This document shows positions 14,820-23,207 of a DNA stretch of 64,000 nucleotides, in pieces. Made by a program: the position numbers and the translations under genes. The notes beneath the pieces were generated by a model that saw only the letters and a list, made by a program, of their open reading frames with translations, was not told the origin of the DNA and did not search any database. Origin of the DNA: JAEUHM01 sp964538625 (lineage in GTDB: Bacteria; Verrucomicrobiota; Verrucomicrobiia; Verrucomicrobiales; Verrucomicrobiaceae); NCBI GenBank assembly GCA_964538625.1, contig CAZIGH010000025.1, positions 1 through 64,000 on the forward strand, written 5' to 3'. Position 1 is the first letter of the stretch, and every line of letters begins with the position of its first letter.

Positions 14820-15542
14820 ATGATCAAACACACCCTCCTCTTCGGCGCCGTCCTGGCTACTGCGCATTTCGTGGCGTCCGCTCAAGATGCCGCTCAACCC
14901 GCCCCCACCTCACCTGCATCTATGGATGACCCTCTCAAGAACGTGCCGATGGATAAAGTCAGCTACTTCATCGGCAACAACTTCGGCAAACGCATGGCGG
15001 GACAGGGGTTCACTCTGGACTACGACCAACTTCTCGCCGGGATCAAGGACGCGGTGGAAGGGAAAGAAACGAAGTACCCGCCCGCCGAGTTGGAGTCTGC
15101 CATGCAGGTCTTCCAGAACGCCATGACTACCCTGGAGTCCCAGCGCGGAGAGCGCAATAAGCAGGCTGGTACGGAGTTCTTGGCCGCGAATGGGAAGAAA
15201 GAGGGTGTCACCACCACTGCGAGCGGCCTGCAATATGAAGTGCTGAAGGCGGCTGAGGGTGCAAAGCCCAAGGCCACGGACACCGTGAAGGTCCACTACC
15301 ACGGCACCTTGATCAACGGCAAGGTGTTCGACAGCTCGGTGCAGCGTGGCGAACCGATCGAGTTCGGCCTCAACCAAGTCATCCCCGGCTGGACTGAAGG
15401 CGTTCAGCTCATGAACAAGGGCAGCAAGTTCAAGTTCTACATCCCCTCCGACCTCGCTTACGGCCCGAGTGGTCAGGGCGATATAGGACCCAACGAAGTG
15501 CTCATCTTCGAGGTGGAGCTTCTCGACTTCCGCAGCATGTAA
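14820..15542 (+). CDS. FKBP-type peptidyl-prolyl isomerase, exported (FkpA/Mip-like)
   Basis: The 240-residue protein starts at MIKHTLLFGAVLATAHFVAS, a signal peptide, and is likely periplasmic. Residues about 40-125 (VSYFIGNNFGKRMAGQGF onward) form the helical FKBP_N dimerisation domain seen in FkpA and Mip. The FKBP domain runs from about 150. VKVHYHGTLINGKVFDSSV, FGLNQVIPGWTEGVQLM and KFKFYIPSDLAYG contain the conserved Tyr, Asp, Phe, Val-Ile and Trp residues of the rapamycin-binding pocket. VLIFEVELLDF closes the fold. It catalyses proline isomerisation and probably chaperones outer-envelope proteins. A strong hairpin terminator follows, so it is likely monocistronic. Confidence 0.95.
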   Translation: MIKHTLLFGAVLATAHFVASAQDAAQPAPTSPASMDDPLKNVPMDKVSYFIGNNFGKRMAGQGFTLDYDQLLAGIKDAVEGKETKYPPAELESAMQVFQNAMTTLESQRGERNKQAGTEFLAANGKKEGVTTTASGLQYEVLKAAEGAKPKATDTVKVHYHGTLINGKVFDSSVQRGEPIEFGLNQVIPGWTEGVQLMNKGSKFKFYIPSDLAYGPSGQGDIGPNEVLIFEVELLDFRSM

Positions 15543-15565
15543 CGAGCAGCAGATTCCTTTGCTCA

Positions 15566-15600
15566 CGTCCGCATCCGCAAGGGTGCGGACGTTTTCTTTT
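15566..15600 (+). terminator. Rho-independent terminator after the FKBP gene
   Basis: An 11-bp stem (cgtccgcatcc against gggtgcggacg, one G-T pair) with a GCAA tetraloop is followed by ttttctttt. Confidence 0.9.
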
Positions 15601-15649
15601 CCTGCGGTTGCAGCCGTTCAATCGCTCTCCAGACTCGACACCAAAGATC

Positions 15650-16258
15650 ATGGAACACGTCCTCGTTATCCCCCGCTCGCTCTTTGACTCCCTTGGCAGT
15701 TTTCAAGGCTTCCAGCCAGATGTGGGGCGCTATCTGCCCGCCATGCTGGACCCGGCGAACAACTTTTTCATGGAGCGCCCTGCGGCGGAGAATGATCCCA
15801 CACACAAACAAATCATCCCCTACTCTCTCTTCCATCATGAGGGAAGGCTACTGTGCTACACACGCGGCGGTAAGGGTGGCGAGAAGCGTCTTCATGCGAA
15901 ACGCAGTGTAGGAATAGGCGGTCACATCAACCCTGTGGACCAGACGCAGGCGCATCTCGGAGAGCAGACGTATTTCAACGGAGTCGAGCGGGAGATCAGC
16001 GAAGAACTGCGGATCACCGGTGGCCACAGTCAGCGCGTTCTGGGACTGCTCAATGACGATAGCAACGAAGTGGGCCAAGTGCATCTGGGCGTGGTGCACC
16101 TCTTTGAGCTGGAGACGGATGCAGTGGAGTCCAATGAAGAAGCCATTCAGGACTTGCAGTTTGTTTCGATCGAAGAGCTCGTTGCCAGCGCCGACCAGCT
16201 TGAAACCTGGTCCGCCATTTGTGTGCAGCACCTCGCCAGTACCCTGAAGCCTCAGTGA
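15650..16258 (+). CDS. Nudix-fold phosphoesterase-like protein (COG4112 type)
   Basis: This is a 202-residue cytoplasmic protein. The start is at MEHVLVIPRSLFDSLG; an in-frame ATG would otherwise lie inside the preceding terminator region. Residues 60-90 (IPYSLFHHEGRLLCYTRGG) give the first beta strands. GGHINPVD followed by FNGVEREISEELRI forms a Nudix box (G-x5-E-x7-REUxEExGU) with an enlarged loop between the Gly and REISEE parts, as in the family once annotated as predicted phosphoesterase. The substrate, presumably a nucleoside diphosphate derivative, is unknown. The last seven bases overlap the convergent DUF58 gene. Confidence 0.8.
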   Translation: MEHVLVIPRSLFDSLGSFQGFQPDVGRYLPAMLDPANNFFMERPAAENDPTHKQIIPYSLFHHEGRLLCYTRGGKGGEKRLHAKRSVGIGGHINPVDQTQAHLGEQTYFNGVEREISEELRITGGHSQRVLGLLNDDSNEVGQVHLGVVHLFELETDAVESNEEAIQDLQFVSIEELVASADQLETWSAICVQHLASTLKPQ

Positions 16259-17124
16259 TCACAGGCTCCTGCGGTCACGGCTTCAGCCCGCAACGCATCC
16301 AAAAAAGGTGCCTCCGCCTTCACCCTGGCAAACGGTATGCCGAGCCTCACACAAGGCTCTCGCCATAGCGTGAAGTGCCGAGCGTAGGCCTCCTCATAGC
16401 GCTTCAGTATCGCTGCATCCACTCGGCGCTTCTCTTTCAGCTCCGTCTCGCAGTCCTCAAACTCCACATTCTGCTCCCACTCCGGTGAAGCCTCTTGCTG
16501 AGAAAAGACAGCCAGCACCAGCCCGCGTCCCCGGCTCGCGGTCAGCGGCACCGCAACGAATTCTGGCGTCCCTGGAAAAAGAAGGTCGCTCACCAGCACG
16601 CGCAGTGATCCCGGACGCAGCGGCACCTCTTGGAGCACCGGCAGCACAGACTGCCCCGGAGGTGCCGGTCCAAGACGCCAGTCGCCGGCCATCACCAGGG
16701 CCGTGTCCACCGCATTCCAGCGGACGCCTTGGAGAGCGAAAACACGGAGGGAAGCACCCAGTTGAAGCGCACTCTCGATGCACCAGTAAGCCGTCTCCCA
16801 CGTCCTCAACCGCTTGGCCTCATTCACAAACATGGAGGAAGAGACGTCCAGAAGCACGTCCACTTTGGGGCTGACCTCCTGGCGATAGAGCTTCATCGTG
16901 TAGTGCCCGCTGCGGGCGTAGGCCTGCCAGTTGATGTGTCTCGGATCATCCCCCGGTACGTAGGCCCGCTGGTCCTGAAAATCCAAAGAGTTCCCCGTAC
17001 CATGGCCAAGCATGGCACCGCCGCCGCCAGACCAGCGGTGAGAGCGCAAAGGCAGCCGCGCCACCGCTGCCGCAGCTGCCATGCGCCGTCTTACGTCAGC
17101 CAGGTCTGGGAGGTCTGTCACCAT
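16252..17124 (-). CDS. DUF58 (vWA-like) protein
   Basis: The 290-residue protein carries the DUF58 signature YVPGDDPRHINWQAYARSGH at about 60-80. A von Willebrand A-like domain follows: VDVLLDVSSSMF holds the DxSxS metal site. Members are usually encoded with a MoxR ATPase and membrane vWA proteins and are thought to act in assembly or maturation of metalloproteins or surface complexes. Here the partner genes are an ABC permease and ATPase, with only two bases separating the permease stop from this ATG. No MoxR gene lies in the window. The C-terminus overlaps the convergent Nudix gene by seven bases. Confidence 0.9.
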   Translation of the reverse strand: MVTDLPDLADVRRRMAAAAAVARLPLRSHRWSGGGGAMLGHGTGNSLDFQDQRAYVPGDDPRHINWQAYARSGHYTMKLYRQEVSPKVDVLLDVSSSMFVNEAKRLRTWETAYWCIESALQLGASLRVFALQGVRWNAVDTALVMAGDWRLGPAPPGQSVLPVLQEVPLRPGSLRVLVSDLLFPGTPEFVAVPLTASRGRGLVLAVFSQQEASPEWEQNVEFEDCETELKEKRRVDAAILKRYEEAYARHFTLWREPCVRLGIPFARVKAEAPFLDALRAEAVTAGACDH

Positions 17125-17126
17125 GC

Positions 17127-18563
17127 TCAGGTGGCGGCCTTGCTTGCGTGGATAACTGCGCGCGCTTGACCGTGCATCTGGATGAGCACTCGCATTTCCC
17201 GAACCGCGATGACAAAAACAAACAGCAACACCACAAGGGAGACAACCATGCCCACCGAGCCCAGTATAGCCAGAACTTCCCGGTTATTGGCTTCAGCAAT
17301 GCTGGCCATCAACCCGGCGCCCGGCATCAGCGCCTGCATGAAATGCCCCGCAGACTCTGGACTCATCATCTGCCCCACCACGTACCAAAGCATGCTGAAG
17401 AACTGCACAAAGAGATACAGTCCAAGACGGTTATTCGTGCGGTTGAACAGTTGAAGCACCAGAACCGGAAGCAAGACCGTAGCCAGGCAGAGCAGCACCT
17501 GAATCAGCGACATTTCTCCAGGGTCCACCCAAGACCACACCACCGTGGAGGCGAGCACGACCATGGAGGCATAAATCACCCCGCTTGCCCAGCCCGGATG
17601 CAGCACTAGCCCCATCACCCGCCCGGCAAATCCAAGACGCTCCCAGGGAACATACACCACCGGCAGATGGCTCGTCCTCTCCGTGAGCGCCGACACCAGT
17701 GCCCAAGCCAGCATCGGTACCAGTGGAATAAACATCTTTGAAGCGCCTTCACCTGCATCCACCGCATAGCCTAGCCCGGCCAAGGGAAACGCCACCAGCG
17801 GCAGCAGCCGACGCAGCCAAGGATGACTTTCCGCTGCAGGGGCTATACGGGCCTGCGTCTCCAGAAGCAGAAAAACGGTGTAACAAACGCACAGACAGAG
17901 TCCCACAAGAAGCGCGGTTACCATGTCCCCCCCAGTTCCCATACCCCTCAAGAACGCTCTCGAAAACAGAAAGCCTGAGAAGAAAGAGAGCAAGGAAATC
18001 CCGCCGAACGTCAGCACGATGAGCCGGAACGCCGGGGCGGCTGTGGAGAGCGCTACGCAGAGAGCTGTCAGCACAGAAGACATCATCAGCATGAAGGCGA
18101 GCGTTTGCAGATCACCCACGATGTTCACCTGACCGAAGAAGTAACGCAGCACGGCATAGGGCAAAACCGCCACCGTGAGCAGAAGCGTCTGGGCCATCAG
18201 TGCGAGCCACTTGCCCGCCACTATGCGGAAGCTGCCCATCTTTGTCAGCGCTACGAGGTCCAGTGTATTGGCCTTCACTTCTTCACTGATGGCCGTCAGC
18301 CCGCGCAACGGCATGACCACCAGCATCAAGAGGCCCAGCGCCGCCCAAAGCAGACCCTCCAGGAGTCGCCCTGCGTCCTCGCCATCCGGGCCATGATGGG
18401 CCAGCATTCTCATGCCGAGAAGCAACACCATGGCCACCTGGATCGCGATAAACGTGCTTACGAAAAGCTTCGTCTTCAGCCCCTGACGCAGTTCCTTTAC
18501 GAGGATGGGACTCAGCCAGTCACCAAAGTCACGCCCCGGTGCTGCACCCACATCAGCGCTCAT
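17127..18563 (-). CDS. ABC-2 type transporter permease
   Basis: This is a 478-residue integral membrane protein with at least ten hydrophobic segments, for example VSTFIAIQVAMVLLLGM near 35-52, GLLWAALGLLMLVVMPL near 68-84, and VVSLVVLLFVFVIAV near 440-455. The N-terminus has SPILVKELRQGLKTKLF, the typical cytoplasmic start of ABC-2 permeases (KEL/R-x-x-x-R). It is preceded by its ATPase with an ATGA overlap and followed closely by the DUF58 gene, so the three form an operon. The substrate is unknown. By analogy with gliding/NosY-type systems it may export lipid or protein, but the sequence does not decide this. Confidence 0.85.
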   Translation of the reverse strand: MSADVGAAPGRDFGDWLSPILVKELRQGLKTKLFVSTFIAIQVAMVLLLGMRMLAHHGPDGEDAGRLLEGLLWAALGLLMLVVMPLRGLTAISEEVKANTLDLVALTKMGSFRIVAGKWLALMAQTLLLTVAVLPYAVLRYFFGQVNIVGDLQTLAFMLMMSSVLTALCVALSTAAPAFRLIVLTFGGISLLSFFSGFLFSRAFLRGMGTGGDMVTALLVGLCLCVCYTVFLLLETQARIAPAAESHPWLRRLLPLVAFPLAGLGYAVDAGEGASKMFIPLVPMLAWALVSALTERTSHLPVVYVPWERLGFAGRVMGLVLHPGWASGVIYASMVVLASTVVWSWVDPGEMSLIQVLLCLATVLLPVLVLQLFNRTNNRLGLYLFVQFFSMLWYVVGQMMSPESAGHFMQALMPGAGLMASIAEANNREVLAILGSVGMVVSLVVLLFVFVIAVREMRVLIQMHGQARAVIHASKAAT

Positions 18564-19621
18564 GACAGACCTCCTTTCAGCATCTCGACAAACGCATCCT
18601 CAAGCCGACGCTCCTCACGGCGGAAGTCCACCACCCTCAGCCCATCCTGCACCATTCGCTTCAGACCATCCGCCAGTGCCTCAGCATTGCCAGAGTCCAG
18701 CGCCAGCAGCGCACCATCCCTCTTGCGCTCCAGCAAACTCCAGCCCGCATTCAGCTCTGCCCACTCGTATAGCGCATCCGCTTCACCCAGCACCCGCACC
18801 TCTACCACGAAGCGCTGTGCCGCCAAGTGATCACCCCGCCTTAATGTTTCCGCAGCTCCATGATAGACAATCTTCCCGGAGTCGATGAAAAGCATCGTAT
18901 CACACATCTCTCCCAGCTCAGAAAGGATGTGGGAGCTGATGAAGAGCGTCTTCCCTCGCTGGGCGAGCAACCGCACGAGGTTTTTGAACTCCAGGCGAGC
19001 CTTTGGATCCAAGCCCGCCGCAGGTTCATCAAGAATGAGAAACTCAGGATCAGGAATCAACATCCTGCCGAAACAAAGACGCTGGCCCATGCCCTTGGAG
19101 AGCTGGTTCATCAACCGGTCACTCAGCATCGTCAGGTCCGCGAAGTCCATCACCTCCCGCACGCGTTGCACCCTCGCCTTGCCCTTCAGACCGTAAGAAC
19201 GGGCAAAAAAGTCCAAATACTCAAACACTGTCATGCTGGAGTAGGTGCCGTAGTGGTCTGGCATCCAGCCCACCAGCTGCCTCACCTCCTGGGGCCGCTG
19301 CATCACATCCGCCCCGCCGATCTCAATGCTCCCTTCGTTCGGCACATCCAGAGTGGCCATCATTCGCATCGTCGTTGTCTTGCCCGCGCCATTGGCACCG
19401 ATGAACCCCACCACCTGTCCCTTCTGGATCTCGAATGAAATGCCTTTCACCGCATGGACATTGTCGAACTTGCGATGCAGATCGCGCACTTTGACCAGAG
19501 CGGAAGGAAGTGGAGGTGGGGCCGAAGATATGGGTGCCGGGTGACCGCAGACAGAGTAACCAGCAACGGACAAAATACACAAGCAGGAAGAGAGAAGCAT
19601 TCCGAAGTGTAGCTCTTCCAT
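18560..19621 (-). CDS. ABC transporter ATP-binding protein (ABC-2 system)
   Basis: The ATPase domain begins at about residue 42 (LVKVRDLHRKF). Walker A is GANGAGKTTT, the signature motif reads LSKGMGQRL (Lys and Met replacing the usual Gly-Gln), Walker B is FLILDEPAAGLDP, and ISSHIL carries the switch His. The family's C-terminal extension (VVEVRVLGEADALYEW onward) follows. The first 40 residues (MEELHFGMLLSSCLCIL...) are hydrophobic and atypical, so the true start may lie farther in, although no good internal start was found. The stop overlaps the permease start as ATGA. It energises the adjacent permease. Confidence 0.9.
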   Translation of the reverse strand: MEELHFGMLLSSCLCILSVAGYSVCGHPAPISSAPPPLPSALVKVRDLHRKFDNVHAVKGISFEIQKGQVVGFIGANGAGKTTTMRMMATLDVPNEGSIEIGGADVMQRPQEVRQLVGWMPDHYGTYSSMTVFEYLDFFARSYGLKGKARVQRVREVMDFADLTMLSDRLMNQLSKGMGQRLCFGRMLIPDPEFLILDEPAAGLDPKARLEFKNLVRLLAQRGKTLFISSHILSELGEMCDTMLFIDSGKIVYHGAAETLRRGDHLAAQRFVVEVRVLGEADALYEWAELNAGWSLLERKRDGALLALDSGNAEALADGLKRMVQDGLRVVDFRREERRLEDAFVEMLKGGLS

Positions 19622-19718
19622 GGGAGAATCCTGTCACTGGCTGATTTCCCGCTTGCCGGAAAGCAGCGGAATTTTCTAAGCTCAAACGGTCCCAGACAAT
19701 TCCTCACCGCCACCAACC

Positions 19719-21107
19719 ATGAAAATACGCACACTCGTCTCCAGCAGACCCGCAGCGCTCCTCGCCCTTGCGCTAGGATGTTATGCCCAGGCCGAAGCCA
19801 CCAAACCTGTCCAGCCCGGCGGCAAACTGCCGGGGAATGTCGCCATCAAGCTCGTCAAGGTAGCAGATGATCTCGTCGAACCCGTGCACGTGGACTCGCC
19901 CAAAGACGGGACCAACCGCGTCTTCGTCTGCGAACGTCCCGGCGTGGTGCGGCTCATCAAGGACGGTAAAATGCAGCGCCGCCCATTTCTCGACATCCAG
20001 CAAACCGTCGTGTCCTCCTTCCTGGAACAGGGTCTCTACGACATCGCCTTCCACCCCAAGTTCAAGGAGAATGGTCTCTTCTACGTCCACTACTCCGACA
20101 TGTGGTTCAACGGGGACGGCTTCATCGTGGAGTACAAAGTCAAGGCGGACAATCCAGACCAGGCAGATCCCGAAAGCGCCCGCGTGGTCATGCATCTCGA
20201 GCGACCCTACTGCAACCACAACGGCGGCGAGATCGTCTTTGGTCCTGATGGCTACCTTTACATCGGCTCCGGAGATGGCGGGTGGGAAGGAGACGTGCTC
20301 AATGCCGGTCAAGATCTGAGTACTACGCTGGGCAAAGTGTTGCGCATCGACGTGGACTCACGCACCACGGACAAAGGCTACGGCATCCCCAAAGATAACC
20401 CCTTCATCACACCGCTTCAGCAGATGACACTCTTCGGCATCAGCGAGGAGACCTTCAGCAAGATTCATCCCAAGGCACGCCCAGAGATCTGGAGCTATGG
20501 CATCCGCAATCCATGGACCATGTGCTTCGACAGCAAGACCGGAGACCTCTACATCTTCGACGTGGGCCAGAACCACTGGGAAGAAATCAACTTCGAACCC
20601 GCAGGCAGCAAGGGCGGCATCAACTACGGCTGGAAGTTCATGTGTGGCAGCCACCCCTTCCCCCAAATCCTGAAAAAGAATCCGGACGGTACCGAGACCG
20701 CGCATCCGCCAGAAAAATGGTCACAGGTGGGCGAGCTACCCATCGCCGAATACAGCCACGTGGATCAGGGCATCTGCGTGGTCGGCCTGGGCGTTTCCCG
20801 TGCCAAGCAATATCCCAGCCTGGACGGCGTGTGCTTCGCCGCAGACTGGGGCAGTGGCCGCATTTGGGGCCTCAAGCGCGATGACGCAGGCAAGTGGCAG
20901 ATGGAGGAGCTGCTCGACCTCGCAGACGGCATGAGGCCCAACGGCGGTGGCGAAGGTGAAGACGGCACCATTTACCTCTGCCACGGCACCGCAGGGTACG
21001 GTGGCAAAGTGGACCCGTACCAGGAAGCTCGGGGTGCTCTCTGGAAAATCGTTCCCGCAGACATGGTGCCCGAGGGAGCAGAAACCGCTCCACTCCAGGC
21101 TAAATAG
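19719..21107 (+). CDS. Exported PQQ-dependent sugar dehydrogenase-type beta-propeller (GSDH)
   Basis: The 462-residue protein has a signal peptide (MKIRTLVSSRPAALLALALG, cleaved near AEA). It has a glucose/sorbosone dehydrogenase-type six-blade propeller: residues 65-75 NRVFVCERPGV, 105-118 EQGLYDIAFHPKFK, and 158-178 CNHNGGEIVFGPDGYLYIGS with GDGG. PEIWSYGIRNPWTMCFD carries the conserved Arg-Asn-Pro, followed by DVGQNHWEEIN. These are the PQQ- and calcium-contacting regions in soluble aldose sugar dehydrogenases. The probable role is periplasmic oxidation of sugars or sugar alcohols. The substrate is unknown, and some family members lack PQQ. A symmetrical hairpin follows the stop. Confidence 0.9.
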   Translation: MKIRTLVSSRPAALLALALGCYAQAEATKPVQPGGKLPGNVAIKLVKVADDLVEPVHVDSPKDGTNRVFVCERPGVVRLIKDGKMQRRPFLDIQQTVVSSFLEQGLYDIAFHPKFKENGLFYVHYSDMWFNGDGFIVEYKVKADNPDQADPESARVVMHLERPYCNHNGGEIVFGPDGYLYIGSGDGGWEGDVLNAGQDLSTTLGKVLRIDVDSRTTDKGYGIPKDNPFITPLQQMTLFGISEETFSKIHPKARPEIWSYGIRNPWTMCFDSKTGDLYIFDVGQNHWEEINFEPAGSKGGINYGWKFMCGSHPFPQILKKNPDGTETAHPPEKWSQVGELPIAEYSHVDQGICVVGLGVSRAKQYPSLDGVCFAADWGSGRIWGLKRDDAGKWQMEELLDLADGMRPNGGGEGEDGTIYLCHGTAGYGGKVDPYQEARGALWKIVPADMVPEGAETAPLQAK

Positions 21108-21124
21108 TCCGGCTCAAATAAGCC

Positions 21125-21156
21125 AAGCTCCGGAGTCTCGAGCTCCGGAGCTTTTT
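21125..21156 (+). terminator. Rho-independent terminator after the sugar dehydrogenase
   Basis: aagctccggag and ctccggagctt form an 11-bp perfect stem with a short loop, followed by ttt then gggg. The T run is short, so efficiency is uncertain. Confidence 0.7.
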
Positions 21157-21219
21157 GGGGCTTCGTGGCTCCACAGCGACATTGACAGAAAAGGCTGCGG
21201 GCCGTCAGCATGATGCCTG

Positions 21220-21999
21220 ATGAAGTCGGCATCCACCTACGCACCAGCACTAGCACTAGCACTCGTCCTCTCTTGTTTCTCGTTCACATGCAGCGAAAGT
21301 GCAGAGGATGATCCTTTTCCTGCCTCGGCGGCTTACATCAGCAAAGTCTCAGCAGGAGTCACTCTCAGCCTGTTCACCTTTGACGAAATGGACTGCGAAA
21401 TCGCAGTCTTCGCCAACCCAGATCGGAAAGGAGCCAAAAATCTCTCTGAGTGGGGACAGCAGACCAAAGCCCTTGCCGTCTGCAACGGGGGCTACTTCGA
21501 CCCCGGCCCCCTCCTCCCCTCAGGTCTGGAAATTTCCAATGGCATCGCCACGGGCAAGCAAACCACCGGTGATCCCCACGTGGGCAATCTCCTCGTCACC
21601 CCTTCAGCGACCAGCTTGATCTGGGATGGTGAACTGCTCGATTTGACGGACGCGAGGCATTTTCTCCAATGCAGTCCTTGGCTCGTGAGCGAGGGAAGAA
21701 CCTATCAGCCATCCACCCCGAATGAAGACGAACCCAGGGCGTTTCGCACGTTTATCATGACCAACGGTCAGGGGCGTTGGTGCATCGGTATCACCTCCAG
21801 GGTCACGCTATCGGGCCTAGCCCGCATCCTCACCAAGTCGGACCTGTTGCCGAACTTCACCGTGAAACGTGCTCTTAATCTCGATGGCGGCCCTTCCACT
21901 GGCCTCTGGGTAAAAGGAAAAGAAGCTGAACTCAAAACCCAGCAGCCCAAGTGGCCGGTGCGAAACGGCGTCCTTGTAAGGCCACGCAAGACACAGTGA
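21220..21999 (+). CDS. Phosphodiester glycosidase family protein (NAGPA-like), exported
   Basis: The 259-residue protein has a signal peptide ending near residue 27, with Cys residues that could make it a lipoprotein (VLSCFSFTC). The core contains CNGGYFDPGPLLPSGLEISN and a C-terminal ALNLDGGPSTGLWV. These are the two hallmark segments (NGGFF and LDGG-S) of PF09992, the family of human uncovering enzyme NAGPA and bacterial surface proteins. Members hydrolyse phosphodiester-linked sugars on glycans or cell-wall polymers, so a role in envelope glycan processing is plausible. The gene stands alone between a terminator and the convergent zinc-ribbon gene. Confidence 0.88.
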   Translation: MKSASTYAPALALALVLSCFSFTCSESAEDDPFPASAAYISKVSAGVTLSLFTFDEMDCEIAVFANPDRKGAKNLSEWGQQTKALAVCNGGYFDPGPLLPSGLEISNGIATGKQTTGDPHVGNLLVTPSATSLIWDGELLDLTDARHFLQCSPWLVSEGRTYQPSTPNEDEPRAFRTFIMTNGQGRWCIGITSRVTLSGLARILTKSDLLPNFTVKRALNLDGGPSTGLWVKGKEAELKTQQPKWPVRNGVLVRPRKTQ

Positions 22000-22034
22000 T
22001 CGGACCGAGCCGCAGACTCGAAACGCAGTCCGTC

Positions 22035-22262
22035 TCAGGAAGGTCGAGGAAGCACCACCACCACCCCGCACCTAGGACAGCGGTAACCAGCACAATCTCC
22101 ACCGCTCGGAATGATGACACTTTTGTGCTCTGAATCCGCAAACCAAAAATGCTGATGGGAAAATCCCACGAACAAAAAGCCCCAAAAGGTTCCACGGACC
22201 GAACACTCTCCTGGAATCAAGACCGCCCCGCACATAGGACAGTTGCGTTCAGGCAGAATCAT
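22035..22262 (-). CDS. Small double CxxC zinc-ribbon protein (PF20097-like)
   Basis: The 75-residue product has CPMCG at residues 8-12 and CPRCG near residues 62-66, enclosing an aromatic-rich middle (RGTFWGFLFVGFSHQHFWF). This resembles small PF20097 (DUF6487) proteins, in which two CxxC knuckles bind zinc. Overlapping frames were set aside because only this one has the paired motifs. It begins 10 bases after the PGRP-like gene on the same strand, so the two are probably co-transcribed. The function is unknown. Confidence 0.65.
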   Translation of the reverse strand: MILPERNCPMCGAVLIPGECSVRGTFWGFLFVGFSHQHFWFADSEHKSVIIPSGGDCAGYRCPRCGVVVVLPRPS

Positions 22263-22271
22263 ACAAAAGGC

Positions 22272-23114
22272 TCACTCAGACTCGTTGATCTCCGCCATGA
22301 TCTGACGGATCGGGAAGTGCCTGCCAAGGCAGGAATCCGTGACCACGTTCGCATCCGGAAGATGCTGAAGCACTTGCAGACGGTCTGCCTTGACGGACAG
22401 ATAGTCCAGCACCTCGTCCAGCGCCTCAAGCTGCCGCAGTGTAGGTGCCGCCAGTTGAAAGTCACCAGCCACCATGATGTCTAGCGGCCCCTCACCGGAA
22501 GCGGTGGAGAGCACCTCGACCCCACGGCCCGAGATCACAATGTCACACGCCCCCTGAGCTGCGCCCCTCACCTCGCTCAGGTAGCGCCCCAGCCTGCGTG
22601 GAGTAGCCTCAAAGTGCCGCCCCCCATGAATGACCACATCCAGCTCCAAAGCTGAAACTCCGGCAAACAACGCGTCGAGCGCCGCACGCTCACCTTTACC
22701 CAAGTGCTGCCAACTGGAACGCGGCTGGTTAAAATCATGCTCCAGCGGTGCCTCGGCCACTGCCGCCGCAGTAAGAACCGGTAGTGCCTGGTGCAGGTGC
22801 GTCGAGTGGCGAAACTGTACCTCGGCGCTCGCGGCGACAGACTGGCTCAGCTCAAGCCGGTGAAAGCTGGGAGACTCTGCCACCGCCGATGCGGAAAACA
22901 TGGGAATGATGGAAGCCACATTGGTGAACGTGGCCCCAGTAGGATGAGGGGCCAAGGGTTCATGCGCCGCTTTCATGAGTAAGGCCAAAACCACCACACC
23001 AGGAAGAATTCCCAAGCCCATCTGGGCCAGCCAGCGAATCGGCACGCAGTGCTCCCAGTCCGATTGCGAAAGTTCTCGGACGGCTTGTTTCAAGTTCTTG
23101 AAACTGCGAACCAT
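22272..23114 (-). CDS. Membrane-anchored divergent PGRP/amidase_2-like protein
   Basis: In this 280-residue protein residues 31-48 form a single transmembrane helix (MGLGILPGVVVLALLM). An Ala/His-rich linker follows to about 135, then a C-terminal domain. In that domain LDVVIHGG (His163), CDIVISGRGVEVLST, LDIMVAGDF, PTLRQLEALDEVLDYL, LQHLPDAN (His251) and DSCLGRHFP (Cys262) line up with the strand and helix order of N-acetylmuramoyl-L-alanine amidase/PGRP proteins. The zinc set His/His/Cys appears kept. The family proline (CPG) is replaced (CLG), and the second helix is shortened. The assignment is by motif order only. If correct, it binds or cleaves peptidoglycan in the periplasm, anchored to the inner membrane. 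It diverges from the glycosyltransferase gene at 23208. Confidence 0.55.
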   Translation of the reverse strand: MVRSFKNLKQAVRELSQSDWEHCVPIRWLAQMGLGILPGVVVLALLMKAAHEPLAPHPTGATFTNVASIIPMFSASAVAESPSFHRLELSQSVAASAEVQFRHSTHLHQALPVLTAAAVAEAPLEHDFNQPRSSWQHLGKGERAALDALFAGVSALELDVVIHGGRHFEATPRRLGRYLSEVRGAAQGACDIVISGRGVEVLSTASGEGPLDIMVAGDFQLAAPTLRQLEALDEVLDYLSVKADRLQVLQHLPDANVVTDSCLGRHFPIRQIMAEINESE

Positions 23115-23207
23115 TTTAGCTATATCGCTTCACCTTTGTTAATATTTCAGGGAATTCTGAGCAGATTCCAGCATTTTATTTTGTGTTCCTAACTTTTTTC
23201 AGCACTC

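Noticed and set aside
21932..22195. Alternative small frame overlapping the zinc-ribbon gene
   Set aside because: It lacks the paired CxxC motifs, and the other frame fits a known small family.
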